The notes under the pieces were generated by a model. It saw only the letters and a list, made by a program, of their open reading frames with translations. It made no database searches and was not told the DNA's origin. Shown piece by piece: positions 1 through 5,698 of a stretch of DNA of 9,100 nucleotides. A program made the position numbers and the translations under genes. The number at the start of each line of letters is the position of its first letter. Positions within the stretch are counted from its first letter, which is position 1. Source of the DNA: Firmicutes bacterium UBA5496 (lineage in GTDB: Bacteria > Bacillota > Proteinivoracia > UBA4975). The DNA lies in the NCBI GenBank assembly GCA_002427015.1, contig DIPE01000110.1, forward strand, positions 9,674 to 18,773, in the 5' to 3' direction.

Positions 1-485
1 ACCTGGTAGAGGTGAAATTTAACGCTTACTGCCACACCTTGAAATTCATTGCCGGCATCAACCGGCAAAGAAAGTGTCATGTGCAAAGAACGTGTCGATT
101 CCGCTGCAAAAGAACCAAGGTTTATTTTATCCAGACCGCTGAGGGGGCCGGAATACTTTTCCTCTTCCCCCTTGATAACAATGGTCAGTTTTTCAAATAG
201 CGGCCTGTCATCGCCTTCCTCAACATCAGCGCTTATGGCCAGGCTATAAGATTCTTTGCTTTCGTTTACAACTTCCAGGTCAATAACGGCTGAATCCCCG
301 GGAGCCATATTGCCAAAACTATAAGCAGGCTCTTCGCTGATTATCCGGATTCCCGAGCTGTCGGCCAAAACCTTAAAGCCAGCTGCGTAAGTAACAGGGG
401 CCCATGGCGATAAGCTCATCGATATTAACAGGAAGGCAAACAGCATTATCAAAAAGCCTGTTACCCTCCTAGGGATATCGGGCAC
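1..485 (-). CDS. Exported TasA/CalY-like surface protein, C-terminus cut by window edge
   Basis: An open frame runs from the sipW side off the left edge with no stop, so at least 161 residues are present and the C-terminus is missing. I do not recognise an exact family. With the GTG start at 485 the N-terminus has two arginines (residues 6-7), a hydrophobic stretch (about 10-27) and a Tyr-Ala-Ala cleavage region near 33-35, which reads as a normal signal peptide. The mature part is predicted beta-rich. Its Asn-Met-Ala-Pro-Gly-Asp element (59-64) followed by a beta strand and Asn matches the Asp-Met-Ala-Pro-Gly-Asp element of the TasA-like protein two genes upstream, so it is probably a paralogous fibre or matrix protein handled by the neighbouring SipW. 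The start is uncertain. GTG 485 has no good spacing to a ribosome site. AGGAGGG lies at 464-470, which suits a TTG at 452 (11 bases away), but that start would remove the positive charges of the signal peptide. It lies 19 bases after sipW, probably in the same operon. Confidence 0.7.
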   Translation of the reverse strand, partial: MPDIPRRVTGFLIMLFAFLLISMSLSPWAPVTYAAGFKVLADSSGIRIISEEPAYSFGNMAPGDSAVIDLEVVNESKESYSLAISADVEEGDDRPLFEKLTIVIKGEEEKYSGPLSGLDKINLGSFAAESTRSLHMTLSLPVDAGNEFQGVAVSVKFHLYQ

Positions 486-504
486 CCCCAAATACAAATT
501 AGTT

Positions 505-1116
505 CTAGATAACCTTTGCTGCCCTTGCCTTGTCCATCTGAGCGGCATAGGACCAAAGATCCCGTCCCTCCAGGACAAGGATAACCAACGCCGGAATAAT
601 AATCAGGGTCAGCAGTCCCTGTTTAGTCTGACTGAAAACCAGCAACCGCCCTAAGAATGGGATGGCTACACCCACCACTCCAATTACCCGGCTGGCAGGA
701 ACTGTCCCGGAATCGGCCACATTGTTGGCGTCGCCCTTGGTAATGAAGCTGAGGCCGTCTTCCCTGTCAACGCCCACTATTCTGTGGGAAACAATCTTAC
801 CGCTAGAGCTGCCAAAGGTGATGATGTCACCCTCCTGCAATGCAGCGGGGTCCACTGGCTTCACCGCCACCAGACTGCCGGTATTAAAGGCTGGATTCAT
901 GCTGCCGCTGAGGACTGCATACAGCTTGTACCCGGCAAAATTAGGCTGCCCGCCAGTAAGCTTGCTCTGGACCAAGAAGAAGAGCAAGGTTCCCACCAGG
1001 AGCATCAGGCAGACAAAGATGACATTGCCGATACCTTTTGCTGCCCTGCGGATTTTAAATTTACGGAATTGACGGCGCTGGCTGTGGACAAAAGCCTTGC
1101 GATTTTCCCTTGTCAT
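505..1116 (-). CDS. sipW: Signal peptidase I, SipW/ER type
   Basis: Membrane-bound signal peptidase of 203 residues that removes signal peptides from a small set of exported proteins; in Bacillus the SipW type processes TasA and TapA. The basic N-terminus is followed by a membrane segment (about 31-49). The catalytic Ser72 sits in Leu-Ser-Gly-Ser-Met-Asn-Pro (69-75). Ser-His-Arg (110-112) supplies His111 in place of the lysine general base of ordinary bacterial SipS/LepB enzymes, and a Lys-Gly-Asp segment follows at 127-129. This Ser/His arrangement marks the archaeal/ER-like class. A second membrane segment (about 166-183) near the C-terminus also fits SipW. It lies 22 bases after the TasA-like gene and before another exported protein, recalling the tapA-sipW-tasA operon of B. 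subtilis. The ATG at 1116 has only a weak GGCGGG ribosome site, so translation may be modest. Confidence 0.93.
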   Translation of the reverse strand: MTRENRKAFVHSQRRQFRKFKIRRAAKGIGNVIFVCLMLLVGTLLFFLVQSKLTGGQPNFAGYKLYAVLSGSMNPAFNTGSLVAVKPVDPAALQEGDIITFGSSSGKIVSHRIVGVDREDGLSFITKGDANNVADSGTVPASRVIGVVGVAIPFLGRLLVFSQTKQGLLTLIIIPALVILVLEGRDLWSYAAQMDKARAAKVI

Positions 1117-1138
1117 TACTTATCCCGCCAAGAGGTTA

Positions 1139-1669
1139 CTATTCATCCCAAGTAAGGGGAAGGCCATCGGCTTCGTTATTCTTTGTCTGGACAGCTTGTA
1201 CTACTATTGTACCAGTATAAGTCTGGCCTTGATATACATTGCCAGTAGTTCCTGGCAGTTCGAACTTAATTGAGAAGTCTTTTGAAGCTCCTGAAGCAAG
1301 TCTCATCGTTGAATCAAAGATAAAAGCGCTTTCCAGGCTTGCCAATGTTCCCTGATCCACCCCATCGATATAGACATGCAAAACATCTCCAAGGGTTCCT
1401 GAGGCAGGATCTGTAACAAAAGAAATCCGATAGAACATTTCGAGACTGCCGCTGTTTGTAATTGTTAAAGTCTCAGCAGCGGTAACATCACCAGGAGCCA
1501 TGTCTGAAACAGAGAACAAAGTTTCGGGCAGCGCGGCCAGATCCAGTGTGCCAGCTGTAAACTCAGCAGCGGCGCTTTCACTGTCAGTAAACCAGGCGAA
1601 AGCTGCCCCTCCCAGCAATGCTGCCGCAAGGGCAATGACCAACATACTAACAACAATTCTTTTTCTCAC
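1139..1669 (-). CDS. TasA/CalY (camelysin)-like SipW-dependent fibre protein
   Basis: Exported protein of 176 residues, likely a biofilm matrix or cell-surface fibre subunit. The N-terminus has Arg-Lys-Arg (2-4), a long hydrophobic core (5-24), and the Ala-Phe-Ala/Trp-Phe-Thr-Asp junction typical of SipW substrates, with cleavage expected after about residue 25. The Phe-Thr-Ala-Gly-Thr-Leu-Asp-Leu stretch (37-44) is the hallmark of the TasA/camelysin family; in TasA the equivalent region takes part in fibre assembly. A Met-Ala-Pro-Gly-Asp turn (57-61) precedes beta strands. The start is a GTG at 1667-1669, chosen because GGAGG lies 7 bases upstream; the in-frame ATGs further upstream lie inside or before this site. 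TasA of B. subtilis is longer (about 261 residues), so this is a shorter CalY-like form. It is the first gene of the promoter-leader unit and is followed by sipW. Confidence 0.88.
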   Translation of the reverse strand: MRKRIVVSMLVIALAAALLGGAAFAWFTDSESAAAEFTAGTLDLAALPETLFSVSDMAPGDVTAAETLTITNSGSLEMFYRISFVTDPASGTLGDVLHVYIDGVDQGTLASLESAFIFDSTMRLASGASKDFSIKFELPGTTGNVYQGQTYTGTIVVQAVQTKNNEADGLPLTWDE

Positions 1670-1689
1670 TTTATAACCTCCCATTTTTT

Positions 1690-1752
1690 GCAAAACCCTG
1701 CCTACCTTGCGGTCCGGACACCCCCATAGTGTTCAGCCGAGGCAGAATTTGC
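1690..1752 (-). ncRNA. Candidate structured leader RNA (three-way junction) before the TasA-like gene
   Basis: The 5' leader of the biofilm cluster folds by eye into a compact junction. An outer stem pairs 1748-1752 with 1690-1694 and continues as CTGCCT (1740-1745) with AGGCAG (1698-1703). Inside, CGG (1737-1739) pairs with CCG (1715-1717), and ACAC (1729-1732) pairs with GTGT (1718-1721) around a 4-nt bulge. A third hairpin, ACC-GCAA-GGT (1704-1713), has a GNRA tetraloop. The structure begins a few bases after the predicted transcription start and ends about 7 bases before the GGGAGG ribosome site, a position suited to controlling translation. I cannot assign it to a known riboswitch class. 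No free-energy or covariance calculation was possible. Confidence 0.4.
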
Positions 1753-1760
1753 TATTCGTT

Positions 1761-1790
1761 ATTATAATATTAATACCTTATTTCTGGCAA
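1761..1790 (-). promoter_or_regulatory. Sigma-A-type promoter of the biofilm cluster
   Basis: On the minus strand, TTGCCA (1785-1790) is followed after 18 bases by a perfect TATAAT (1761-1766). Transcription would start near 1754, giving a leader of about 85 nt that contains the structured element before the GTG start at 1669. The spacer is AT-rich. Confidence 0.7.
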
Positions 1791-1880
1791 GAGATTTCAT
1801 AAAATGTAATATATATGTCATTTCCTGTTTAGCATTTCATATCTGTGCCCGGATTTCCCAGTATCAAGCTGCGGAAGCAA

Positions 1881-1902
1881 TATAATACTAAACAAAGGAG
1901 GG
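1881..1902 (+). promoter_or_regulatory. Possible -10 element and ribosome site of the small plus-strand gene
   Basis: TATAAT at 1881-1886 is followed by AGGAGGG at 1896-1902, which lies 7 bases before the TTG start at 1910 and decides that start over the ATG at 1916. No convincing -35 hexamer is seen at 16-18 bases. The promoter may therefore depend on another factor, or the TATAAT may be chance in this AT-rich stretch; the ribosome site is clear. Confidence 0.45.
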
Positions 1903-1909
1903 ATTAAAA

Positions 1910-2053
1910 TTGAAGATGCCAAATCTCAAACGGATGATGCCTGGCAATAAGGGAATGGGCACCACCGCCAAAATTTTAATGGTGACCCTGCCCATCATTG
2001 CCTTTATGGCCGGAAGAATGCTGGGAAACCGCGGGGACAATGACAGCTGGTAA
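1910..2053 (+). CDS. Small single-span membrane protein (47 aa), unknown function
   Basis: A short gene on the opposite strand to everything else. It begins at TTG 1910 (AGGAGGG 7 bases upstream) and ends with TAA at 2053. The product has a basic, methionine-rich N-terminus (Lys2, Lys7, Arg8, Lys14), one hydrophobic segment at about 20-38 and a short polar tail with an Asn-Asp-Ser-Trp end. The positive residues before the segment suggest the N-terminus lies in the cytoplasm. A strong intrinsic terminator stands 28 bases after the stop. Ribosome site, uninterrupted frame and dedicated terminator together make a real gene likely, although I recognise no family. It diverges from the TasA-like gene (240 bases between starts) and converges on hepT. 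Many small proteins of this shape in spore formers are sporulation products, but nothing here proves that. Confidence 0.6.
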   Translation: MKMPNLKRMMPGNKGMGTTAKILMVTLPIIAFMAGRMLGNRGDNDSW

Positions 2054-2080
2054 CCCACTCCCCTTCCCAGGGGAAAGGAT

Positions 2081-2127
2081 AAGAGGGTGTCTGCAGCTAA
2101 AAAGCTGAACACCCTCTTAATATTTTT
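2081..2127 (+). terminator. Intrinsic terminator of the small plus-strand gene
   Basis: AAGAGGGTGT (2081-2090) pairs perfectly with ACACCCTCTT (2109-2118). An inner CAGCT/AGCTG stem caps the hairpin, and AATATTTTT follows (2119-2127). The T run is on the plus-strand side, so it mainly serves the gene ending at 2053. The hairpin also lies 29 bases beyond the hepT stop and could stop minus-strand readthrough less efficiently. Confidence 0.88.
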
Positions 2128-2155
2128 CAATTCTATCCTTCTCTGTCCCAGGGCT

Positions 2156-2587
2156 TTAAGAATAGAGGCGAAGCACTTTGTTTACGGTCTCCAGGAGATA
2201 GGGAGTCAGTTCCAAAGTCTTCTTATAGATTTCCTCTACTGAATCCAGAACATATTCATGGGCGATGTCATTGCGCAAATACCGGATTTCCTTGAAGGTA
2301 TCGGCGGACACCAGCCCCCGCCGCTCAGCCCGGTTGATCCGGTCGATGGCCGTGCCCGGCATTTCCAACTCCATATTGTCCAAGGTCCGGAAGATCTTTT
2401 GGATTAAGATATCGCTGGTCCGGGCAAAGCGGCCGGTAAGGGCTTCAAATTTGTCCAGCTCCTCAAAGGTATAGCGCTCTTTGATGCCAATTTTAGTGCA
2501 AACTGCATAGGAATATTCCAAAATTTCCCCAGCTTCCCGGAGCTGCTGCAATTCCAGCTGCATAAGCTCCTTCAGGTTTCTGCTCAT
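2156..2587 (-). CDS. hepT: HepT-like HEPN-domain toxin (HEPN/MNT toxin-antitoxin system)
   Basis: An all-helical HEPN protein of 143 residues, the length of HepT/DUF86-type toxins. The diagnostic motif is Arg105-Asn-Asp-Ile-Ala-His110-Glu-Tyr112, which fits R-x4-H-x-Y. In characterised systems Arg and His form the RNase site of the HEPN dimer, and the tyrosine is the residue that the MntA antitoxin AMPylates to silence the toxin. All three are present, so the toxin looks intact and neutralisable by the known mechanism. Its ATG overlaps the TGA of the upstream nucleotidyltransferase gene by 4 bases (ATGA), so the two are translationally coupled. Likely a stress- or phage-responsive RNase; the target is not visible from sequence. 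Confidence 0.87.
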   Translation of the reverse strand: MSRNLKELMQLELQQLREAGEILEYSYAVCTKIGIKERYTFEELDKFEALTGRFARTSDILIQKIFRTLDNMELEMPGTAIDRINRAERRGLVSADTFKEIRYLRNDIAHEYVLDSVEEIYKKTLELTPYLLETVNKVLRLYS

Positions 2588-2865
2588 AACAGCACACCCT
2601 CCTTTAATGCTATGCGGACGAAGGGGTGGGAATCATCCTGGGCCACGACTATATCTATTTTTTGTTCGCCGATGCGCTCCCACAGGGCATACTTTAGCTT
2701 CCAGACATCTCCCTGCTTCAGCTTATTGGTGATAATCAAGAGATCAATGTCCCCGCCCATTAAATCATCATAGGCCCGGGAGCCGAAGAGATAGACCTGG
2801 GCTTCCTCATCCTTGGCACCGATTATGTCTTTAATTGCTTCAACTTCTCTTTGGGTTAAACGCAC
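2584..2865 (-). CDS. mntA: MntA-like minimal nucleotidyltransferase antitoxin
   Basis: A 93-residue minimal nucleotidyltransferase of the MNT type that pairs with HEPN toxins; family members transfer AMP to a tyrosine of HepT. The signature Gly28-Ser29 followed by Gly-Gly-Asp39-Ile-Asp41 is the metal- and nucleotide-binding strand-turn. A third acidic residue is probably Asp71 in Lys-Ile-Asp-Ile-Val. I chose the GTG at 2863-2865 because a purine-rich GGGGG lies about 8 bases upstream, the protein then begins like other family members, and a promoter sits just before it. An in-frame TTG at 2916 would add 17 residues but falls inside that promoter. Translation is coupled to hepT by a 4-base overlap. 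It lies 60 bases downstream of the TetR gene, which need not be functionally related. Confidence 0.86.
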   Translation of the reverse strand: MRLTQREVEAIKDIIGAKDEEAQVYLFGSRAYDDLMGGDIDLLIITNKLKQGDVWKLKYALWERIGEQKIDIVVAQDDSHPFVRIALKEGVLL

Positions 2866-2887
2866 TGTCCTAACCCCCTTCTCCTTT

Positions 2888-2916
2888 ATTCTATCATGGA
2901 GGTTCAACGGGAGCAA
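2888..2916 (-). promoter_or_regulatory. Putative promoter of mntA-hepT
   Basis: TTGCTC (2911-2916) and TAGAAT (2888-2893) are separated by 17 bases on the minus strand, in the 60-base gap after the TetR gene. The predicted start near 2881 leaves a very short leader to the GTG at 2865. The -35 match is only moderate. Confidence 0.45.
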
Positions 2917-2925
2917 AAAACAGCC

Positions 2926-3576
2926 CTAGCTAAAAGACCGCTTCACTATCCGCATGAGGCCGGCAATAATTCTCTTCCGGTCCTGGGCATAGTCCTCTCC
3001 CAGGTACAGCTTAATTCTCGAGCGGTAATAGCTTGAGGCCAACGAAAACTGGAGCATGACCACTATATTGTCCAGGAAAAATGCCGCCATGGGCACATCC
3101 AGATCAGCCCGCACCTCTCCCTTGGCCTTGGCGCTGGCCAGTAACTTCTTGTACACGTGCACATAGCTGGTCTCCACATTCTCGGTAAGGCGTTCGCTTA
3201 AATGGGAAAGGCCTTCAGTGCTCAGGTCCAAATAAATGCGGCAAAAATCCGTATGCTTTTCGGCATAGTCAAAGGCAATATTCAGCAGTCTTTCAATTAC
3301 CTCAAAGACAGTGCCCTCTTCCGGATGCAGTTCTTCCAGGGCCCTGTTCAACAACTCATAGCCCTTTTCCGCCATGGCCAGAAATAAATCTTCCTTGGAC
3401 TCAAAATAGCTGTACAGGGAACCGATGCTGATCTTGGCCTTCTGGGCAATTGTATTGATATTGGTGGCATTGTAACCCATGGCGGCGAATTCAGCAATGG
3501 CGACTGTAAAAACTATATCCTTCTTTTCTTCAGATATTTTAGTAAAGGTATCCTTATAAAATACTGTATTGCTCAT
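2926..3576 (-). CDS. TetR-family transcriptional regulator
   Basis: A 216-residue one-component repressor. The N-terminal helix-turn-helix is clear: an Ala-Glu-Phe-Ala-Ala-Met-Gly-Tyr stretch (28-35), the turn and recognition region Ile-Ala-Gln-Lys-Ala-Lys-Ile-Ser-Ile-Gly-Ser-Leu-Tyr (43-55), then Tyr-Phe-x-Ser-Lys-Glu-Asp-Leu-Phe (57-65). The C-terminal helices (about 80-216) would bind the ligand and dimerise; their sequence does not tell me the ligand. The ATG at 3576 has GAGGTGA 5-6 bases upstream. The gene lies immediately downstream of the operon terminator, on the same strand. The palindrome at 8686-8701 at the head of that operon resembles boxes of FadR-like TetR proteins, which respond to long-chain acyl-CoA, so control of the SCP2-aminotransferase-transketolase operon is a reasonable inference. 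No copy of that box, and no clear promoter, is visible before the tetR gene itself. Confidence 0.92.
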   Translation of the reverse strand: MSNTVFYKDTFTKISEEKKDIVFTVAIAEFAAMGYNATNINTIAQKAKISIGSLYSYFESKEDLFLAMAEKGYELLNRALEELHPEEGTVFEVIERLLNIAFDYAEKHTDFCRIYLDLSTEGLSHLSERLTENVETSYVHVYKKLLASAKAKGEVRADLDVPMAAFFLDNIVVMLQFSLASSYYRSRIKLYLGEDYAQDRKRIIAGLMRIVKRSFS

Positions 3577-3741
3577 GCTGTCACCTCAAATCTTTTTTCC
3601 CCGGCACCAGCTCCAAGTCTCTGGCGCTTTCTCCGGGCCACCTCTCAGGCCTGCCCCCGTATCCCTCAATTTAATCTTACCCCATATTACCATATCTTCC
3701 CTGGCCACACCACCTTACCCAGGAGTATCCATTCCGGCTTG

Positions 3742-3775
3742 AAAAATGGTGTTGCCCCCTTCGCAGACAACACCA
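3742..3775 (-). terminator. Intrinsic terminator of the SCP2/aminotransferase/transketolase operon
   Basis: On the minus strand, TGGTGTTGTC pairs with GGCAACACCA (one G-U pair) around a 9-nt loop and is followed at once by TTTTT (3742-3746). The 8 outer pairs are perfect. It lies about 130 bases after the stop at 3904 and insulates the operon from tetR. Confidence 0.85.
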
Positions 3776-3880
3776 CGGTAAGATGTAAATATGATCTCCT
3801 GGATTCTATCCCTGCTGCGGCCGGAAAAAATCTGTCACAGATAGTCTGCCAAATGCCGGCAAAATATGCATGCCGCGTAG

Positions 3881-3899
3881 GGGAGGGGTCTCCCCTCCC
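3881..3899 (-). other. GC-rich perfect hairpin just after the operon's last stop codon
   Basis: GGGAGGGG (3881-3888) and CCCCTCCC (3892-3899) form an 8-pair stem with a 3-nt loop, starting 4 bases beyond the stop at 3904. No T run follows, so it is not a classical terminator. It could protect the 3' end of the message from exonucleases. Confidence 0.5.
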
Positions 3900-3903
3900 G
3901 GGT

Positions 3904-4689
3904 TTATTTGGCGTACTCTCCTACCAGCATCATAAACCCGCCAATTTGGGCGCCAAACTCCGGCGCTCCTTCCATGATCAGTTTTTCTTCGGCTGTGGAC
4001 CGAAGCATATCATCCTTTTGCAGGAGGATGCCCAGGGCGCTGTCGGGAGTGTCAAAGCGCATGGTGAAAAAGGGCTTGGAACGGGTGTAGGGCCCCCGGC
4101 TGGACTTGGTTTTGCCGGCTTTCACCCGAATATGGGCAGAGAGTTCCGGGAAATTGTCCACCGACCAAGCGTAGACCCGGTCAGGGCTGGACCGGGCCCA
4201 GGCCGAAACTTGGGGGTGGCCGCATTTGTTGAGCTGGCTGATGCCGGAAGAGAGCAGGTAGAAATAGAGTTTGACCAGCAAAATCTTATCTTCCGTCTTG
4301 GCCGGAGGATCAGCGGCCCCCAGGAGCGCCGCCATTTTCAGCAGCACCCGAAAGGTTGGGATGACCAATTTTAAGTGCTTCAGCCCCCTGATCTTGGGCA
4401 GTTTCTTGCTCTTGCCCTTAAAGAAATCGTTAAACTGGGTGAGTGTGCTAAACTCCAGCTCGACAGTTGGAGCAGGATGGGGTCCCAGTTTTACGGTCAT
4501 TTCGCCCTGGTCCAGGAGAAAATGGGTCCCCCATTTTTCCCCATTGGCAAAGGCGCTTACCTGAATGACACCGCTCTTTCCCGCAAAGAGTTTGCCCAGC
4601 TCTGTTCCCAGGGCTATCTCCTTAAACAGGGGCAGGACCGAATTGAAAAAGAGCTTGCCGGAATAAATTTCTGCCTGTGGTATGCTCAT
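3904..4689 (-). CDS. Two-domain SCP2-like (sterol-carrier-fold) protein, copy 2
   Basis: A soluble 261-residue protein with no signal peptide. I read two SCP2-like halves. The first (about 39-120) has an alternating strand pattern, then Phe-Asn-Asp-Phe-Phe-Lys-Gly-Lys (86-93), a Leu-Pro-Lys-Ile-Arg-Gly turn and a long hydrophobic helix. The second (about 170-258) has strands, a Thr-Pro-Asp-Ser-Ala-Leu-Gly helix and a Gly-Ala-Gln-Ile-Gly-Gly-Phe-Met-Met end. SCP2 folds enclose a hydrophobic tunnel that carries lipids or acyl chains, so a lipid-handling role is inferred, not shown. The first operon gene (7844-8599) shares the same layout and the Phe-Asn-x4-Gly-Lys...Gly-x2-His pattern, so the two are paralogues. 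The ATG overlaps the stop of the transketolase C-half by 4 bases, so it is translationally coupled. Assignment rests on pattern, not on a profile search. Confidence 0.65.
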   Translation of the reverse strand: MSIPQAEIYSGKLFFNSVLPLFKEIALGTELGKLFAGKSGVIQVSAFANGEKWGTHFLLDQGEMTVKLGPHPAPTVELEFSTLTQFNDFFKGKSKKLPKIRGLKHLKLVIPTFRVLLKMAALLGAADPPAKTEDKILLVKLYFYLLSSGISQLNKCGHPQVSAWARSSPDRVYAWSVDNFPELSAHIRVKAGKTKSSRGPYTRSKPFFTMRFDTPDSALGILLQKDDMLRSTAEEKLIMEGAPEFGAQIGGFMMLVGEYAK

Positions 4690-5696
4690 ACCTCATCGGT
4701 CCAGTCATCATCTTCTTCAAAATCCAGCTGTAAAAGCTCTCGCACCGTCTCAATAATGCCGTTGGCATCAATCTTGTGATGAGACATCAGGTCTTCATGG
4801 AGGCCAATGGGCGAAAAGGCGTCCTGAAGGCCTAAGCGCCTGAAGGCGCAGGCCATGCCTCCTTCGGCAATCACTTCGGCGACAGCGCCTCCCAAACCGC
4901 CGATGACGGTATGGTCTTCGACGGTGATGATGCGCCGGGTGTCATGAACAGCCTCCATGATCGCCTCCCGGTCGATGGGCTTGATAGTGTGCATATTCAG
5001 GACCCGGGCTTTCACTCCGTCGACGCTGGCCAGCTCCCGGGCGGCTTGAACCGCCTGAAAGACCCCGGAACCGCAGGCGATGATGGTCAAATCTGTGCCA
5101 GCGTGCAACTGCACTGCTTTGCCGATTTCAAAGCCATAGTCCATGTTGTCATATACTGCCTGGTCAAAACCCCGGTTAATCCGCAAATACACCGGACCCT
5201 GATGCGCCACCGCCGCCTGCACTGCATTGGCAGTTTCCAGGCCGTCGGCAGGGACGATAACCACCAAGTTGGCCATAGAGCGCATGATGGCGATATCTTC
5301 AGTGGAATGATGGGTAGTCCCTGCCTGGCCAAAGGAAGTGCCGGCATGGGAACCGATCATCTTGACATTGAGGTTTTGGTAGCAGATATCTGTATGGACC
5401 TGGTCCAGTCCCCGGCAGGAGGTAAAGATGGCAAAGCAAGAAGTAAAGGGAATCAAGCCGCATTTCGCCATGCCTGCGGCTATGCCAAACATATTCTGCT
5501 CAGCAATGCCCACATTATAGAAGCGCTGGGGGAAACGCTCCATAAAGGCGCCAATCTTGGTGGACTTGGCCAGATCCGCCGTCAGGGTGACAATTCTTGG
5601 GTCCTGCTCTGCCAGGTCGCAGAGCATTTTCGCATACACTTCACCGGTGGACAGTGTCGTCGTCTCATCGCTTGTATAAGAAATTCCTCCCGCCAT
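4686..5696 (-). CDS. Transketolase, C-terminal subunit (Pyr and C-terminal domains)
   Basis: The 336-residue second half of a split, thiamine-diphosphate-dependent transketolase. Gly-Ile-Ala-Glu66-Gln-Asn carries the glutamate that activates the cofactor. Ser-His117-Ala-Gly and Thr-His129-His-Ser-Thr-Glu-Asp match His461 and His473 of E. coli TktA; Ser45 and Arg175 match the phosphate-contacting Ser385 and Arg520. By hand alignment, two acceptor contacts differ: Gly18 stands where TktA has Arg358 (phosphate), and Ala125 (Phe-Gly-Gln-Ala-Gly) where TktA has Asp469 (C2-hydroxyl of the acceptor). The C-terminal domain (about 200-320) includes Val-Glu-Asp-His-Thr-Val-Ile-Gly-Gly-Leu-Gly. The tail after 325 is strongly acidic. 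The ATG at 5696 has GGGAG about 8 bases upstream and lies 2 bases after the N-half stop, so both subunits are made together. The substitutions hint at an unphosphorylated or non-sugar acceptor; related split enzymes may share some of them. Confidence 0.93.
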   Translation of the reverse strand: MAGGISYTSDETTTLSTGEVYAKMLCDLAEQDPRIVTLTADLAKSTKIGAFMERFPQRFYNVGIAEQNMFGIAAGMAKCGLIPFTSCFAIFTSCRGLDQVHTDICYQNLNVKMIGSHAGTSFGQAGTTHHSTEDIAIMRSMANLVVIVPADGLETANAVQAAVAHQGPVYLRINRGFDQAVYDNMDYGFEIGKAVQLHAGTDLTIIACGSGVFQAVQAARELASVDGVKARVLNMHTIKPIDREAIMEAVHDTRRIITVEDHTVIGGLGGAVAEVIAEGGMACAFRRLGLQDAFSPIGLHEDLMSHHKIDANGIIETVRELLQLDFEEDDDWTDEV

Positions 5697-5698
5697 AA

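Larger units (their letters stand above)
3577..3903. other. Intergenic region between operon end and tetR (327 bases)
   Basis: This gap holds a GC-rich hairpin directly after the last operon stop, the intrinsic terminator at 3742-3775, and the upstream region of tetR. AT-rich stretches around 3670-3700 offer possible -10 hexamers on the minus strand but no matching -35. No coding frame with a ribosome site is visible in either direction. Confidence 0.6.

Noticed and set aside
12..249. Plus-strand open frames at the left edge
   Set aside because: They are antisense to the exported protein running off the edge on the minus strand, whose signal peptide and beta-strand pattern are convincing.
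1690..1760. Cyclic-di-GMP-I (GEMM) riboswitch in the leader of the TasA-like gene
   Set aside because: Several short pieces (GCAAA, a CTCGGCTGAA-like run, GGTAGGCAGGG) recall the 3' half of GEMM, but there is no 5' half with the conserved GGGCAAACC-type hairpin, and the promoter -10 lies too close to leave room for one.
1888..2130. Minus-strand open frame of 80 codons in the hepT-tasA gap
   Set aside because: It runs through the terminator hairpin, has no ribosome site, and is antisense to the better supported small plus-strand gene.
2911..2935. Terminator after tetR (T run following AGCTAGGGCT)
   Set aside because: The possible stem has only 3-4 pairs, too weak to call; the T run overlaps the putative mntA promoter.
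3830..3842. Palindrome ATCTGTCACAGAT as a second operator
   Set aside because: It is short, lies in the 3' untranslated part of the operon before the terminator, does not resemble the box at 8686-8701, and is too far from tetR to be a persuasive regulatory site.
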